Below are positions 21,087-33,330 of a stretch of 64,000 nucleotides of DNA, piece by piece (positions within the stretch are counted from its first letter, which is position 1; each line of letters begins with the position of its first letter). This DNA comes from Myripristis murdjan (lineage: Eukaryota; Chordata; Actinopteri; Holocentriformes; Holocentridae): positions 14,164,890-14,228,889 of the forward strand of contig NC_043986.1 in assembly GCF_902150065.1 (NCBI RefSeq), in the 5' to 3' direction. Below the pieces are notes generated by a model. That model was not told the DNA's origin. It searched no databases and was given only the letters and a program-made list of their open reading frames with translations. The position numbers and the translations under genes were made by a program.

Positions 21087-24000
21087 ATGTTGTTTCGCAG
21101 TTGCAGTGGCAAGCACAGACACAAGGAAGAGGCAACACTTTCCCTTGCATAACCAATGCCACATTTTCAAACAGACTTTCTGCACAATCATATAAAAACA
21201 GAAGCCAAAAGGAGGGTAAGGGTCAATAAATTTACTGACACAGTTTGCACATATACATTTTTTTCATTTTGCCAAAGGAATACAGCAGAGAGAGCCTGCA
21301 GTTTCACATGTTTGGTTCACTAAATGGACCCATGTGGTTTAAAGGGATGCCCTTGAAATTCAGGTCCTGCCAAAGTGGTGGCAGGCCTTGTGGGAGGGAT
21401 GTTACAGGAGAGTTAGAAAATTGGACCAGACATTGTAAACGCTGGCTGGTCGTCTAGATTCATTTCACTGTTCACTCAAATATCTAGCCACAGGGGCCTC
21501 ATTTGGAAGTGGCTATATCTTTATAAGCCAGAACCCTGTGGGACTTTAGGGCTTAGATTGTCAGTGTATCAGCCCTGGGGTGAAACATGGATTATCAGTG
21601 GGATATGGGCTTAAGCTCTAACTCATGGTCTTAAACTTGAACCCATGAAAAATAAACATTTTGCATATTACTTTTTTTTTTTTTCATTTTGTTGTTTTAT
21701 GTGCTATAATGATTTAATTTCAGTTAAGTGCAGTTCATTTTGGCTGAATTTGATTCAGTTCATTTAACACATTGCTGTTTGTTAAGTTTATTTGGAATCA
21801 CGCCACTGTGGCACATGTCGTGGTGTGTGAGTGTGCGTGTCTGTTTCTAATATGTTCAGTCTGTGAATATGAAACAGTCGGGCAAATTTCAGTCAGTAAA
21901 TTATTTGTGAACAGTTTTGAACTTATATGGAATCACCTCTGGGAATTTGAGTGAGACATTGTGTGCAGATGTGAATATTCAAGCAGCAGCAATAAGGCCA
22001 CCCGTGGATTTTGTGAGGGTTTACCTAAAGCTCCCCTCAGATTGTTATTATGAAAACATACCTACCTCACTGAGCCTCTAACCCCAATTTCCTTTCACTT
22101 GTGATCGACATCCTAGTAACCATTACTGTCAAACATCAGTTTGCCATAAAACTGAACTTGAACATAGTAAGCATGAAACCAGATTTACTTGGGGCATGAA
22201 GAAATTTGTAGTTGTATATGAGCTGTGTGTTTGCTTTAAGTTTATATTTTTCTAATTTAGTTGTGGAGGTGAGGATAAAATAATAACCATGGGTTATTAT
22301 TTCCATGTAACTTCAACTATTTAAAATAAAATATAGTTTTCTGTTTGACTATGACATTGGATTTAGGTTTAAAAATGAAAAGGTGAAGCTAAGTTCAGAG
22401 TTAGGGTTACAATCTGTGGAAATACACCAAGTGACAGTGGCACTTTTTTGAACTTTTACTTTACCTCACCTGATACTCGGGCATCAACAATAGACTATCC
22501 AAAGAAAGTGTTATCTAATAAGGCAGTGTACTCAGATACTTCTCTCTGCTTTGTGGGATGATCCAAACTCTTTTCTACACCTTTTCATCTCTCGCCTGGG
22601 TTATACAAGTGTCCTGAACATGTTTTCTCCTACAGGGGTATCTAGTGAACCTTATTTAGTCAACTCATGACCACCTTCTGTTTCCTTCCCAAATTCCCCA
22701 AGGCCAGGGTTTTGTGCCATACCCCAAATCTCTAGTGCTTTCCCCAGGCTGGGAAACAGAAAGAATTCCACACAAATGAAGACCATATTGTGTTTTCACT
22801 CCCCTGACCATAGTTGTTGAGACAGAATGCTGTCTGAGAGTTGGCTGCATGTGGTTTCGCGGTCACATGACGTGTGCATGTTTGCAGACTATAGTTTTTG
22901 AGGTTTTCTGAGCGGGCCCTTATCTGAGGTTAGACACGTGTGTATGCATATGATCATGGATGATTATTTGCATCATCTGGCATGGCTGACAATGCCTGCA
23001 AAAGGTTACTATGAGAGTCAAGCCTGATAACAGGTATCATTTAGTGATTTGGTAATTTAAATGCATTTTCGACTTTATTTGATAGTCTATGGTGAAAAGA
23101 GACAGGAAAAGCAGGGGAGAGAAAGTAGAGCACAACATGACAAAAGTCCCAGCTTGAATTTGGGCTCAGAACTCAGTGGTTATGTGCTATGCACCTTGAA
23201 TCACTAAGCCACCAGAAAGCACATTTAATTAATTTTTATTGCTCACTTTATTATCTTTGCCAGTGTAATTGGACTGGACTCTTTTTTCCATGTTCTCTCT
23301 GTTTGTCTGTTTATTTCTATGTTGCCAGGAAATCTCAAAAACCTATGAATGGATGTGTGTGGAAGGGATGGGTATGCACAAGGAACAGTTCATTTTCCAT
23401 ACCAGCTGGCCAAAGGTTGGGGAGGTTGGTATAGATTCTCACAAAAAAGGCATAAAAACTCCAAATGCATTCACATAACACCATCACCATCTTAAAATTT
23501 CCAAAACTTGATGTACTGGTAAAAGAACAGGTCCTCTAAACAGATATAATGCTCTGCTGAAATGTTTAACGAACTGTGGCTAGAGTATGAACATGGATAT
23601 CTTATGCCCCATTTCAGGGACAGTCATGAAAAATGTGGGAAACAAGTTGGCAATGGGGCATGAAAAAAAAAAAAAAAGAAAAAAGAAAACACTGAACTAA
23701 ACACAGTATTACCGAAACAACGATTTTTCAACAATACACTGGAATATGCCTCTGTACCCTGAGGACTGTTTTTACACCACAATGACTGGCTCATGTTCAA
23801 GCAAGCAGCCACATACAACCAGCACACTGACATAAAGGAGTGTGCTGAGACTGTGACAGCCTACATCTGATGCATTCACAACATTACTGTCACTAAGACC
23901 ATCACCATTCAGGCCAAACCATGGCTAACAAGGTAACGAGGTTCACAGACTGCTGAGGATCCAGAACGCCGCCTACAGCACTGGTGATGTCTAGTTTCTG

Positions 24001-25265
24001 TGCACCAAAAAGATAACCAGTCATTTCAAAGACAGCAGAGCCATACAGAGCCTGTGGCAGGGAATCCAGACCATCATGGGCTACATACCAGCACCACAGG
24101 CCAGTGACAGCAACATCTCCCTGCTCAACAACTTCTTTGCACTTTTGAAGCACTGAACAAAACGCCTGCACAGAACACACCCTTCCCTCTCCATGACCAG
24201 GCTCTGTGCCTTTACTCAGCCAGCAGAAGAAGTCACACTTCAAGATTAACACCTGTAAGGCTGCCAGTCCAGACAACATACCTGGTCGTGTTTTGAAAGA
24301 CCGCAGAAGAGCTCAAGGATGTCCTTACAGACATCTTCAACACCTCCTTTAGTCAGGCTGTTGTCTCCACATGCTTCAAAGCCACAACCATCATACCTGT
24401 GCCAAAGAAGTCCCCCCATCCTGCTTCACTGATTACTGCCCTGTCGCACTGACCTCCACCATCATGACATGCTTTGAAAGAGTGGCCATAAAATCCGTCC
24501 TCCCATTATACTTTCTCACTGAGACACCACAGTCAGTAAGTGTCGACAATAACACATCAAGCACCACCACATGGAGCACAGGGGCTCCCCAAGGCTTGCT
24601 CAGTCCCATGCCCTTCACCCTGATGACCCATGACTTTGCACCAAACTACGGTTCCCACCACTTTGTCAAATTTGCTGATGACATTGAACTACAGGTATGA
24701 GGTGGACTAACTAGCCATGTGGTGCAAAGATAACAATCTTTGCAAAGGTTGAGAGCTCCTGAAGAAGCAGCAGGCGAAGCGCATTGTTCGCATTTTGAAA
24801 GCATCCTGCATTGTGAGTGACCCCACACATCCCTCACACAGCCTCTTCAGTCTCCTGCCAGCATACCAGGTACCGGAGCCTCTGAGCCTGCTCCATAAGA
24901 CTGGGTAACAGTTTCATCCATCAGGCTGTCAGGATGCTGAGCTGTCTTCCCTCTGCCATCATAAAGTCTGGACTGTAACTCACCCATCCCACCCACTGCA
25001 CATCCAACAGCACCACCTATAAAAGCATTTTACACAAACATACATGCACACTCACACACATGCCTACAGTCAGCAGAACACTACTCAAAAGTAAAAAATG
25101 CTGCTAATTACTCATCCTGGGGAGGACATATTACTTGCACATGTTTTCATCACTATGTGCACTATATTTGTCATCACAGTTTATGTTCTTGGTCTGTGCC
25201 TCATTATTGTCCCTCCAATTACCAGCTTAATTTAGGGTTATTTCAATTCTTAGTACTTTTTAAAG

Positions 25266-25286
25266 TTTTTTTTTTTTTTTTTTTTT
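25266..25286. repeat. Poly(T) tract
   Basis: Run of about 20 T inside the 3' untranslated part of the LINE remnant. Confidence 0.8.
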
Positions 25287-25364
25287 AATACTAGCTTTTT
25301 AAGCCTTTACCGCTCTGTTTAGTACTTGTACATGCCTGCACTAGGGCATTAATTTAAAAGTCGA

Positions 25365-25424
25365 CCCGTTGAAACGCCGACGTCATTAACTGATGTCGAC
25401 GTTTCAACGGGTTGTTTCAACGGG
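25365..25424. repeat. Palindrome with trailing direct repeat inside a LINE tail
   Basis: The arms (25365-25385 and 25391-25411) match as inverted repeats at 19 of 21 positions around a 5-base loop (TTAAC). The outer 11 bases of the right arm (GTTTCAACGGG) recur directly at 25414-25424. The surrounding LINE tail aligns to its sister copy at 30.7 kb both left and right of this block, while the sister lacks it, so it looks like an insertion. It has several CpG steps, unlike its surroundings. Confidence 0.85.
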
Positions 25425-28400
25425 TTTCGCCATTTTGATCATCTACATGTCCTGCACATATGGCAGAACTGACCATAAATTTGACCTTGACTTTGACTTA
25501 TAAAGCACCTTCATCATTATCATATTAAAATCTATCTAAACAGGAGATATCTTAATAGTGTTAGAAATTTTTAGTAACTTCATAGTAGTCTTTCTCTGAT
25601 GTGTCTCAGGAAACCAGATATACGGTTACACAAAACATGTATACAGCTTGTTCATTTTCTGTCATTTCCTGTCTAATATCTGGTTTCCCTGTGAGGTGTT
25701 GATCGTAGCTGTCCTTGATCTATCAGGCACAATGAAACTCAGTGAAATGGATCTGGGCTTAACTGTAAGTCATATGGGAATGTAATCTATTTCAATAGGA
25801 TTTCAGCTTCCACTTTGTCCTGTTTTTCTTGGCTTACTCTTGTGTTTTATTACAAAACATTTTGGAAGTGCAAGGATTGGGGATTTGCAGGCTCACTACG
25901 TCTGGGGTGTAGTGCTATGAAGTTAACCCACAAAGGTGGGACCACAGAAAAACAGACATCCCTAATATGTCAGAAAGGGACTGTTTGTTCCAGTAGTTCA
26001 ACATATGGGCGCTATGCGCACTGCTCCCATCTCCCTATCATCCCCCTACCCCCAGCTGACCCACTCACACGCACACACCACACACCAGAATGACACTGAC
26101 AATTACCTTTTTTGGTGATGCATCCAATCGAAATTTGATTGCACACCGGACCATCAAAGAGACAAAACCCTATAGAAAACACAATCAGCCTCAGTGTAAT
26201 ATGGTTCAATACATCTGATGAGGGTAATCAAATCAAACATTTAAATGGAAATGGATTATACCAAGTATGTATGTGTATGTTTCACTAAATCCATCCCTAC
26301 CTACCTGAAAGAAAGATACTCTCTATCTCAGAAGGCAGAGCTAATCACATATGCTAGTCACAAAGTGGATTATTTTATTGATAGCACCTTGGAGTATCCT
26401 AAGTGAATTTTTGTACACATGCATCGGCAAGATTAAAACCCCAAATCCTGGCAGTGTTTGAGACCTGCTCTTCACACTGAGCTCCATAGTGCCAAGACAC
26501 ACACTTCAGTGCAATGTCAGATAACTGAGACAGATCCTGTCATGTCTGGATAGCAGTCCTGAGCTCAAACTAGGTGTTGTGTCATTTATTATATATGTGA
26601 CAACTGATCACTTAGATGCCACATCACACATATTTATTTTCCTCAATTATCCTTTCATGCTTTAAGACTTTACTCTTGACTGATTTCCCCACATACAGGC
26701 TGATTTTCCCACATTGAACAACAGGTAGAAAGATAGAAAGATCAATGGCTGAACTGAACTTTCTCATTTACCATTGTAAACAAAGGTGAGGGTTATTTCT
26801 CTAAGCAACCCTCAAGTTCAAGTGGATGTTTTCCTCATGAGTTGCAGCAAGTATCCAGTGATCCCACAGATTTCCTGCTTTGTGGTCTGTTGGGGAGCAT
26901 CTGGCTTACCAGGTCTGATAAGTATTACCCACTGGAACTTGACCAATGTACGACCTATGGTATGCTTCACAGTGAGTGGCGCCATTGAGATTCACACAAA
27001 AGCCACACAGTGATGAAGCCAGCGTTGCCAAACTGAGCTGTTCAAGGACAGCCTGTCAAGGAAAATGGCATTTTTGATATTTTCTTCCTTTTTTGTTTAT
27101 AAGAAAAGCCGGAGAAGAAGAGTTGGAAATAAACATGAGCTATAATGTCATCAGTTGCATCAACAGTTGAAGTATGGCAATTTGCAACTGATTTGATAGG
27201 GATTATCAAATTACCAATAAAACTTGACAGTCTCATTGTTGAAGAAAATTGGAATTCATCTTCACATCTACCGAGGATTAAGGCTGCAGGGTTTAAGGAG
27301 ACAAACAAACAAAAGGGTTTATCTTCAAAAACAAATTCCATTCCATGATACTGGTAATAATAAAGTTTTCTTTTTTTCATGTTGCATAAGGATAAAAACA
27401 GGAGTGGTTAACCAACAGTATAAGCTTAATAGGTAAAACGTCTATTGGAGACTGATATAAATTCTCAAGAGACATGAGTGCCAAACCAAAAGCCATTGCA
27501 CAGAGGAAAATTGAAGACATCTGCCTTTGCTATGTCAAAAACTTGTTGAAATTCTGCAGAGGTAAGTGAATGCCAAGTTGAGTAAGAACAACTTTAGGAT
27601 AGAGCAAATAAACACATCTCCCGAAAAACACTCACCACCCAAGTTCTATACTTCGCTGTGTGATTTCTAATGTTGTGGTGGCTTAATGGAAAGTCAGAAA
27701 ACAAAACAGGTTTTGATGTGGAGGGCACTCCAACATGCAGCTTTGAAATCGCAATGATCCAGTCAAATTGTGTTGATAAACAAATGGAGCTGCGGCGAGA
27801 CAAAATATCCTTCCTGCAAAATTTGAAAGTGCCCTTGCAAAAAGGTTGTGACTGGGTTAGAAACAGATGCCCTTTATAAATTAGTCTGTCACTCCTTTGC
27901 ATGTTTAAGGTCAGATTTCAACTACTGTTTATAAGTTACTCTGAGAGAAATATTATTACAAGACTCAATTACAAGACAGTGCTGAAGTACTGCTGACAAT
28001 GGAAAATATCTATCAAAGAACGTTTATTCAAAATTGCAATATTATTAAATTACCCCTATTACTGAGTTCTGCATAGTGATATTTTAAAGTAGACTTCTGT
28101 ATGATAAACAATATTGTTTATTGATTGTTTAATTATTATTGTTGTCGTTGTTGTTATCAGTGATGGATTCAACATATAGGACTATTTAAACACACCGCTA
28201 AACTGATGTGGAACTGGGGAAAATAAACTACTTTGCAAAACGAAAGCCAAGATTTTACCCTGTATGAATTATTTATTTGATCATATCATCAGAGCATGCT
28301 ATAGCTATCTATTTAATTCCTAGAATTACACTCAAGTTTGTTTTCAATAGCCAACCTTAGAAATATTTTAGAGATCTGTACAAATTGGTTTTTAGGAGAT

Positions 28401-29234
28401 CTGGAAGAAGATTATTATACTGACACAGAGTTGGGGGATTAAATTAACACAGAGGCACATAAATTATATCTGCTCCTATCATATTTACACAGAGCAAATC
28501 ACATGACAAAAAGAAACTGCCAGGGTATGCATTCGTGCCTAAGGTGTTCCCAAAGACTGATAGAAAGTTCCTCGAACCTGAATTCTGCTTCATCACATTA
28601 CATTTTTTTTTTGTCTGGTCCTTATTTCCTTATAGTTATCAGCTATATTAAGTTCCTCGATGACAGTGCAAATTAAAAAAAAACAAAAAACAAGTCTATT
28701 AAACCATGTTCTGTTTTGTAAGTAGCTGTCATTTCTATGCAATTACATGCATTTAAAAACTGACTTGACTTGACTCAGTCACTTATCTGGAGGGCATGAA
28801 GGTTTTGAGATAGTGTCTTGACTCAGCAGACCACCCTGCTTTGCTGAGCTGAGAGGCTAGGCCTCTGCTCTATAACACTCAGATGGTAGCTATGCACCTT
28901 GGTAGCTTGCCAAATAATACATCAAAATACAGGTTTAAGCCCTCTTAGCTCTTGCCTGTTCCAATTATTTATGTCAGAGGCTAAAGTATGGCTGATTGTT
29001 TTATTAGGGCTGGGTGACTGAGAAAGAGAGGAGTACAGCAAACACCCTGAGAGATGGTAGTCCAGGCATTTATTTAGCTTTGCACAGGAATCTGACTTAT
29101 GTCTTGTGTGCATCATGAAGCGCTTCTCACAGTAATTACAGTAATAATGCCCTAATGTTTAAAGGGTTTGTTGCTGTAGAAAGACAAGTTGGCTGACTTA
29201 GGCATTTGTATGGCCTCTAGCAATGTCAATTCAA

Positions 29235-29460
29235 CAGTTGTGGTGGTAAAAATACTAAATTCCTACATGTAAGTAAAAGTAGCAATACAGTAAAGGGAAA
29301 GTAGTCCACTGAAGTAAAACTGCTGCAAAAGTATGAGTACTAACAGGAAAATGCACCCACAACATCAAAATTAAAAAATACTCATTCTGAAGAACTGGCC
29401 CTTTCAGTGTGTTAAATTATTGGTGCAATATTGTGGATTAAGTATTTAGTACAGGTGGGC
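29235..29460. mobile_element. Dispersed fish repeat (probable non-autonomous DNA transposon)
   Basis: The sequence contains GTGGTGGTAAAAATACTAAA, GTAAGTAAAAGTAGCAATAC, AAAAGTATGAGTA and ACTGGCCCTTTCAG. Together these make up a very common percomorph repeat that usually begins AGTGGTGGAAGAAGTACTCA and continues with TACTTAAGTAAAAGTAGCAA. No coding capacity is present. The transposon class is inferred, and the ends are approximate. Confidence 0.6.
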
Positions 29461-30685
29461 CAGGTGGCACTAGCTTTAATTAATCCATAAACTGTAACAA
29501 AACATCATTTTTCATGAGCTTCTTGTGCATGTAAAATGGAAGGATCTGTCACCATCATCAAGAGAAATCTCATCATTAAAGTGGCAATCCGAGGTCCTCA
29601 TAGATTTTGGAGACATCTTTAGTGTTAAGCACTCATCACTGTGATATAGCGGCTTATGCTAACTACCCAAGTCTTCTTTTATTTATTAGAGAGAATGCTG
29701 TTGAAACATAAAACGTATTACCTGTGAGCCAGAGGACCCATCTGTTACCACTCATTCAAACAGCAAATGTAAAACCTTTTATCGGCTGCAATGAAGGGTA
29801 GCAAACTGGACCTTTATTTGCCTGAAAACTGGATCATTATTTTAAAGGACAGGTTAGCAGGCAAAATTGGGGACCTCTCCCTCCACCCATGTAATGTCGC
29901 AATGGGATACTGTCCATAATTTTGCCAAAATCTGATTGGATGTCATGGATGATGAACAAAAGGCCAGCCCATACACCTCCCCCCATCACTCTTTTGTTGT
30001 GGGGAACTATGATATATTATAACCACATGAGCTGATCACTAGTTCCTAGTTAGACATTTTAACTAAATGAAACTAAGAAGTGCTGCAGGTATGATTCATC
30101 TGTCCCTGGAGTAGGCCGCTGTCTCTGGAAAACCTGCACACTAGAGACTAAACATTAACTGTTGTTTGACCCATGATGTGGTGAGCAATCATGATGAACA
30201 ATTATAGACAGAAAAAATATGTTTTTTCAGTGAGCCATGTTTTTACAGTGAACCCCCCCTTTAAAAGGTCACAATGTCAGGAACACTCCAGCTGTGTTGT
30301 GTCTCCAGGTTGCCTCCCATCACTACCACAGGCCTAATCGAAAAGACACCATCATTTTGCTCAGTGAGATGACTTTTTGTTGCCATCAAGTGGTGATTTG
30401 CTGTAAAACATCTCAAGAACCCACTCTGTAGTACTTAATATTAAAGCTCTTCACCCTCCCCCTTGTGGCACTCCAAAAGCGGAGTGCCCCTCGGTTCGAT
30501 TTTGGGTCCAGTTTTCTTCTCTCTTTTCTTCTCTCACCACATTAATACCTCTTTTCACTGTTACATAGATATGTCTCAAATTTATGAATCCATCACCTCT
30601 AAAATCACAGAAATCAAAAGGAAGATGTCAAGAAACTACCGGTAGCAGAATGAGAGTAGATATGTAAAATTTGTAATTGGACTGC

Positions 30686-30990
30686 CCCACTTCAAAGTCA
30701 AAGTCAAAGTCAATGTTAGCTTTATTGTCAATTCTACAATATGTACAGGACATAAAGAGGATCGAAATTCCGTATCTTTCAGACCCTCGGTACAGACAAT
30801 AAACATTTTAGACACAAATAAATATTATCTACAAATCTAAAATATATATAAATAGGGGCATATAAAAACTAAACTAAAAAAAAAGTTATACATTAAAAAG
30901 TAGAAAGGCACAGTAGCAGCGACACGAATCCAAAAATCCAAACAGTGCACTATGAATAACAGTAGTGCAATTGGAGTAACAGTAGTGCAA
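30686..30990 (-). mobile_element. 5'-truncated LINE tail, same family as the 23.7-25.5 kb element
   Basis: On the minus strand the segment ends ATGTCCTGTACATATTGTAG, a short spacer, ATTGACAATAAAG and then three TTGACT-type repeats. The element ending at 25501 has the equivalent ATGTCCTGCACATATGGCAG and the same repeat tail. The insertion lies within the LINE remnant above. The inner border is uncertain because the sequence continues into a TTGAAT-rich stretch at 30990-31050. Confidence 0.65.
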
Positions 30991-31588
30991 GTTTGAATTT
31001 GAATTGTATTGAATTTGAATTTGAATTGAATTTGTCTAGTAACTACAACACAAATTAGGCCCTCGCTTCCCAAATGTTCAACCTTTTGCGAGGAACTAGG
31101 GTGTGACATTTGATGCAAAATTAGGAGATAGAAGCAGGTCAACAAAGCTGTTCCATCATGCTTCAACTGAGATCTAATCCTAAAATCTGATTATTTTTGC
31201 CCTTTAATTATGAGGCAAAGGTTATACATGTGTATGTTTCCACTTGCTTGGACAACTGTAATTAATTTTCTTTTATTCCTACCAGAGCCAGATGTAAATG
31301 TCACACCTCCAGCTGGTCCAAAACACAGTTGTCAATCAGTTGATGGGCGTAAAGAAAAGGGGCCATATTAGCCCCATCTTGTCCTTGTTGCTCCCCATAA
31401 AGTTAACAAATGAACTAGTAAATAAAGGAATACAATTGTATTGACAACTTTTAAAGCAATATAGAGTAGATTTTTAAACTTATATGAGCCTGAATGCAGC
31501 CCTTAGGACAGTGTCTTGACTCTCTTCCAGAGGAGAGCTTGTTTTGAAAAATCCAAAGAAATCCATAAAAAACTCCAAAGAAAACAAA

Positions 31589-31589
<1 letters not shown>

Positions 31590-31621
<32 letters not shown>
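31590..31621. repeat. CA microsatellite
   Basis: Fifteen uninterrupted CA units. Confidence 0.95.
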
Positions 31622-31622
<1 letters not shown>

Positions 31623-31954
31623 ACAAAAGCCAAAAAAAGAATTATAAAAATGTAAAAGCCCATAAGGGCGGTGCCATTACTAACAAGAATGGGCATAAAT
31701 CCTCCTGCCTGCTACCCATTGCTCTAGTTTATCATCTCTTAATTTGTGTGCTGCGTGTTTATCTGTGCATTTTTATTTTTCCTATAAATCACTTTGCATT
31801 GATTGTTTTGAAAAATACAATGTAAATATAGTTTCTTTTTATTATTATTCTGATTATACTTATTGAATGACATGAATGACAGTTAACAAATAGCATTATA
31901 TGTTACATTTTTATGACTGTTGTATGTAAAGTCAGTGCACAGTAGGTAAATGGG

Positions 31955-32195
31955 CTGCATTTATACCTCACTTTTCTAGTCCTCTGACCTCTCAAAGTGG
32001 TTTACAGTGTTTGCCACACATTCACACACACTGATAGCAGAGGTTGCCATGCAAGGCACTAAGTCCATTGTGACGGGTTAGGGGTTCAGTGTCTTGCTCA
32101 AGGTCACTTCAGTATGCTCTCTGGAGGAGCCGGATTGAACCAGGAACCCTCCAATTACCAGAGAACTGCTCTAACTACTGAGCCATGCCATCCCA
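31955..32195. mobile_element. Dispersed fish repeat with GCTGCATTTATA start
   Basis: The sequence runs AAATGGGCTGCATTTATACC, CTTTTCTAGTCCTCTGACC, CTCAAAGTGGTTTACA, CACACATTCACACACACTGA, GGTTCAGTGTCTTGCTCAAG, GGAGCCGGATTGAACCAG and CTAACTACTGAGCCATGCC. This series of blocks recurs at high copy in percomorph genomes. No terminal repeats or coding frame are evident, so I do not assign a class. Confidence 0.65.
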
Positions 32196-32239
32196 AACGT
32201 TACTACTACTTTTCATGTTAAAGGACTACAGGTAAATGT

Positions 32240-32242
<3 letters not shown>

Positions 32243-32298
<56 letters not shown>
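32243..32298. repeat. CT microsatellite
   Basis: Twenty-eight uninterrupted TC units. The SLSLSL open frame across it is an artefact. Confidence 0.95.
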
Positions 32299-32300
<2 letters not shown>

Positions 32301-32621
32301 GCATAACTTCAGAGACTTTTCATACAGCACCAAGGTGGTTCATGTCAGGGGTACAGGCAGTAATCCAGTGGCCCTTGTAATGGCCTTTCTGAATAGTGCC
32401 CCCTTTCTTAAAATAAATACAGAAAACTACTTCTGTCAGTGGATGGGACCAATATTCCCTGGATCGGCCTTCTGGGAATTTTACTGTTTTGAGGCATCTA
32501 ATATTTGACATAATGTACATAAGTACATAATGGATCCTACTGAGCAAGACAACATTAGCAGTCAAAGCACCGGCCACTGCAAGGCTTCCACAGGCCTGAC
32601 GATCCTTTTTGATAGTTACTG

Positions 32622-32623
<2 letters not shown>

Positions 32624-32694
<71 letters not shown>
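32624..32694. repeat. Long CA microsatellite
   Basis: About 35 uninterrupted CA units. It directly abuts the inverted sycp2 copy. The source copy in sycp2 likewise abuts a GT tract, so repeat and unique sequence may have been copied together. Confidence 0.95.
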
Positions 32695-32695
<1 letters not shown>

Positions 32696-32696
32696 C

Positions 32697-33007
32697 CAAA
32701 TCCAAAGTAAGGTTTCTGGAGTAAATTTGTGGTGTGGAGGTAGCTTACAATACTCACATTCTTTCATGGTTGGTTGTGAGTCAGGCACAAAACCTTGGTC
32801 TGTAAGAAAAAGATGGCCAGTGTTGGGCTCACCGCGGAATAACAACATTGCTGTATTCCTAGGCAGGGTTATAGTGACAATCAGACTAGTGAAAACATAA
32901 CCAGAGGCTCCCCTTCTCTCCCCTGTTCAGCTAGAACCATTCCCACTGCTTTTTTCAATGGGATGTTCTATAGGGAAAGCACAGACATACAGTGACATAC
33001 AGTGGGG
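32697..33007 (-). pseudogene. Inverted partial copy of sycp2 exons 20-21 with their intron
   Basis: The minus strand matches sycp2 over about 53265-53592, clearly similar by eye over about 310 bp. It covers exon 20 (GEPL end), the 98-bp intron, exon 21 ([12 protein letters not shown]) and flanking intron. Because the intron is included, it is a DNA-level copy, not a processed transcript. The exon 21 homologue has lost about 9 bases near its 3' end, other small indels are present, and no other sycp2 exon accompanies it, so it cannot encode sycp2. Exon 21 matches human SYCP2 (VIPDSQ region), which shows that the sycp2 locus is the source. Confidence 0.88.
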
Positions 33008-33330
33008 TAACTATATAAATGTATTTGATTATCCTTTCAAAATGTTTCGAAATGTTTCAAGATGGTCAGGTCCACATAAGCATGAAAACTATTAATTTTC
33101 ATGTCAGACTTTCATTCAATATGACTCCTGTAAACTTATTTAGATTATATTATTTTACATTATATTTGCTGTGTTTTGTCTACTCAGTTGCATCTTAATG
33201 TTACAACCACAGATACAGAAAGAAAGCGACGCGTACTCATATCTGTGGTTACAATAGAGATAACCTGCGCCACACGCTACGGAAAGCGGCAGAGACCAGT
33301 CGACGCCACTTGTTTAACATAGTGGCTGTC

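Larger units (their letters stand above)
23700..25501 (+). mobile_element. Degraded LINE (L2/CR1/Rex-like) with reverse transcriptase remnants
   Basis: Plus-strand remnants follow the order of a fish non-LTR element ORF2. A region before the RT resembles WxxFKQAATYNxxTDIKE (about 23780-23830). Then come [14 protein letters not shown] (24250-24300), [20 protein letters not shown] and [18 protein letters not shown] (24330-24490), NNTSSTTTWSTGAPQG (24546-24597) and FADDIELQV (24670-24697), where the ADD box is intact. The C-terminal DPTHPSHSLFSLLP block follows (24818-24856). About 100 codons between CFERV and the NNTSS block are missing, and several stops and frameshifts break the frame. The 3' tail ends TTGACCTTGACTTTGACTT. 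The same tail occurs on the minus strand at 30686-30780, which confirms the end of the family. The exact clade cannot be fixed by eye. Confidence 0.8.
30440..31860 (+). mobile_element. Second degraded LINE (L2/CR1-like), split by a nested insertion
   Basis: The left part translates to SGVPLGSILGPVFFSLF and NTSFHCYIDMSQIYES (30475-30590), the RT core normally seen as GVPQGSVLGP and FHCYADDTQLY. The YADD motif has decayed to YIDM. The right part resumes with RNxGVTFDAK (31090-31125) and LQLVQNTVVNQLMGVKKRGH (31305-31365), the usual C-terminal RT region. A 3' end with CACTTTGCATTG and a following TGTAAATATAG motif lies near 31790-31830. Between the two coding parts (30686 to about 31050) sits a tail of the other LINE family in opposite orientation. 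A CA microsatellite interrupts the 3' part. The element is a relic. Confidence 0.7.

Noticed and set aside
24371-24700. 109-codon open frame taken as a host gene
   Set aside because: It is a decayed reverse transcriptase with an internal deletion and belongs to the LINE remnant.
32320-32848. Open frames of 97 to 145 codons on the minus strand with VCVCVC runs
   Set aside because: They read through the CA microsatellite and the inverted sycp2 copy. No independent protein is indicated.
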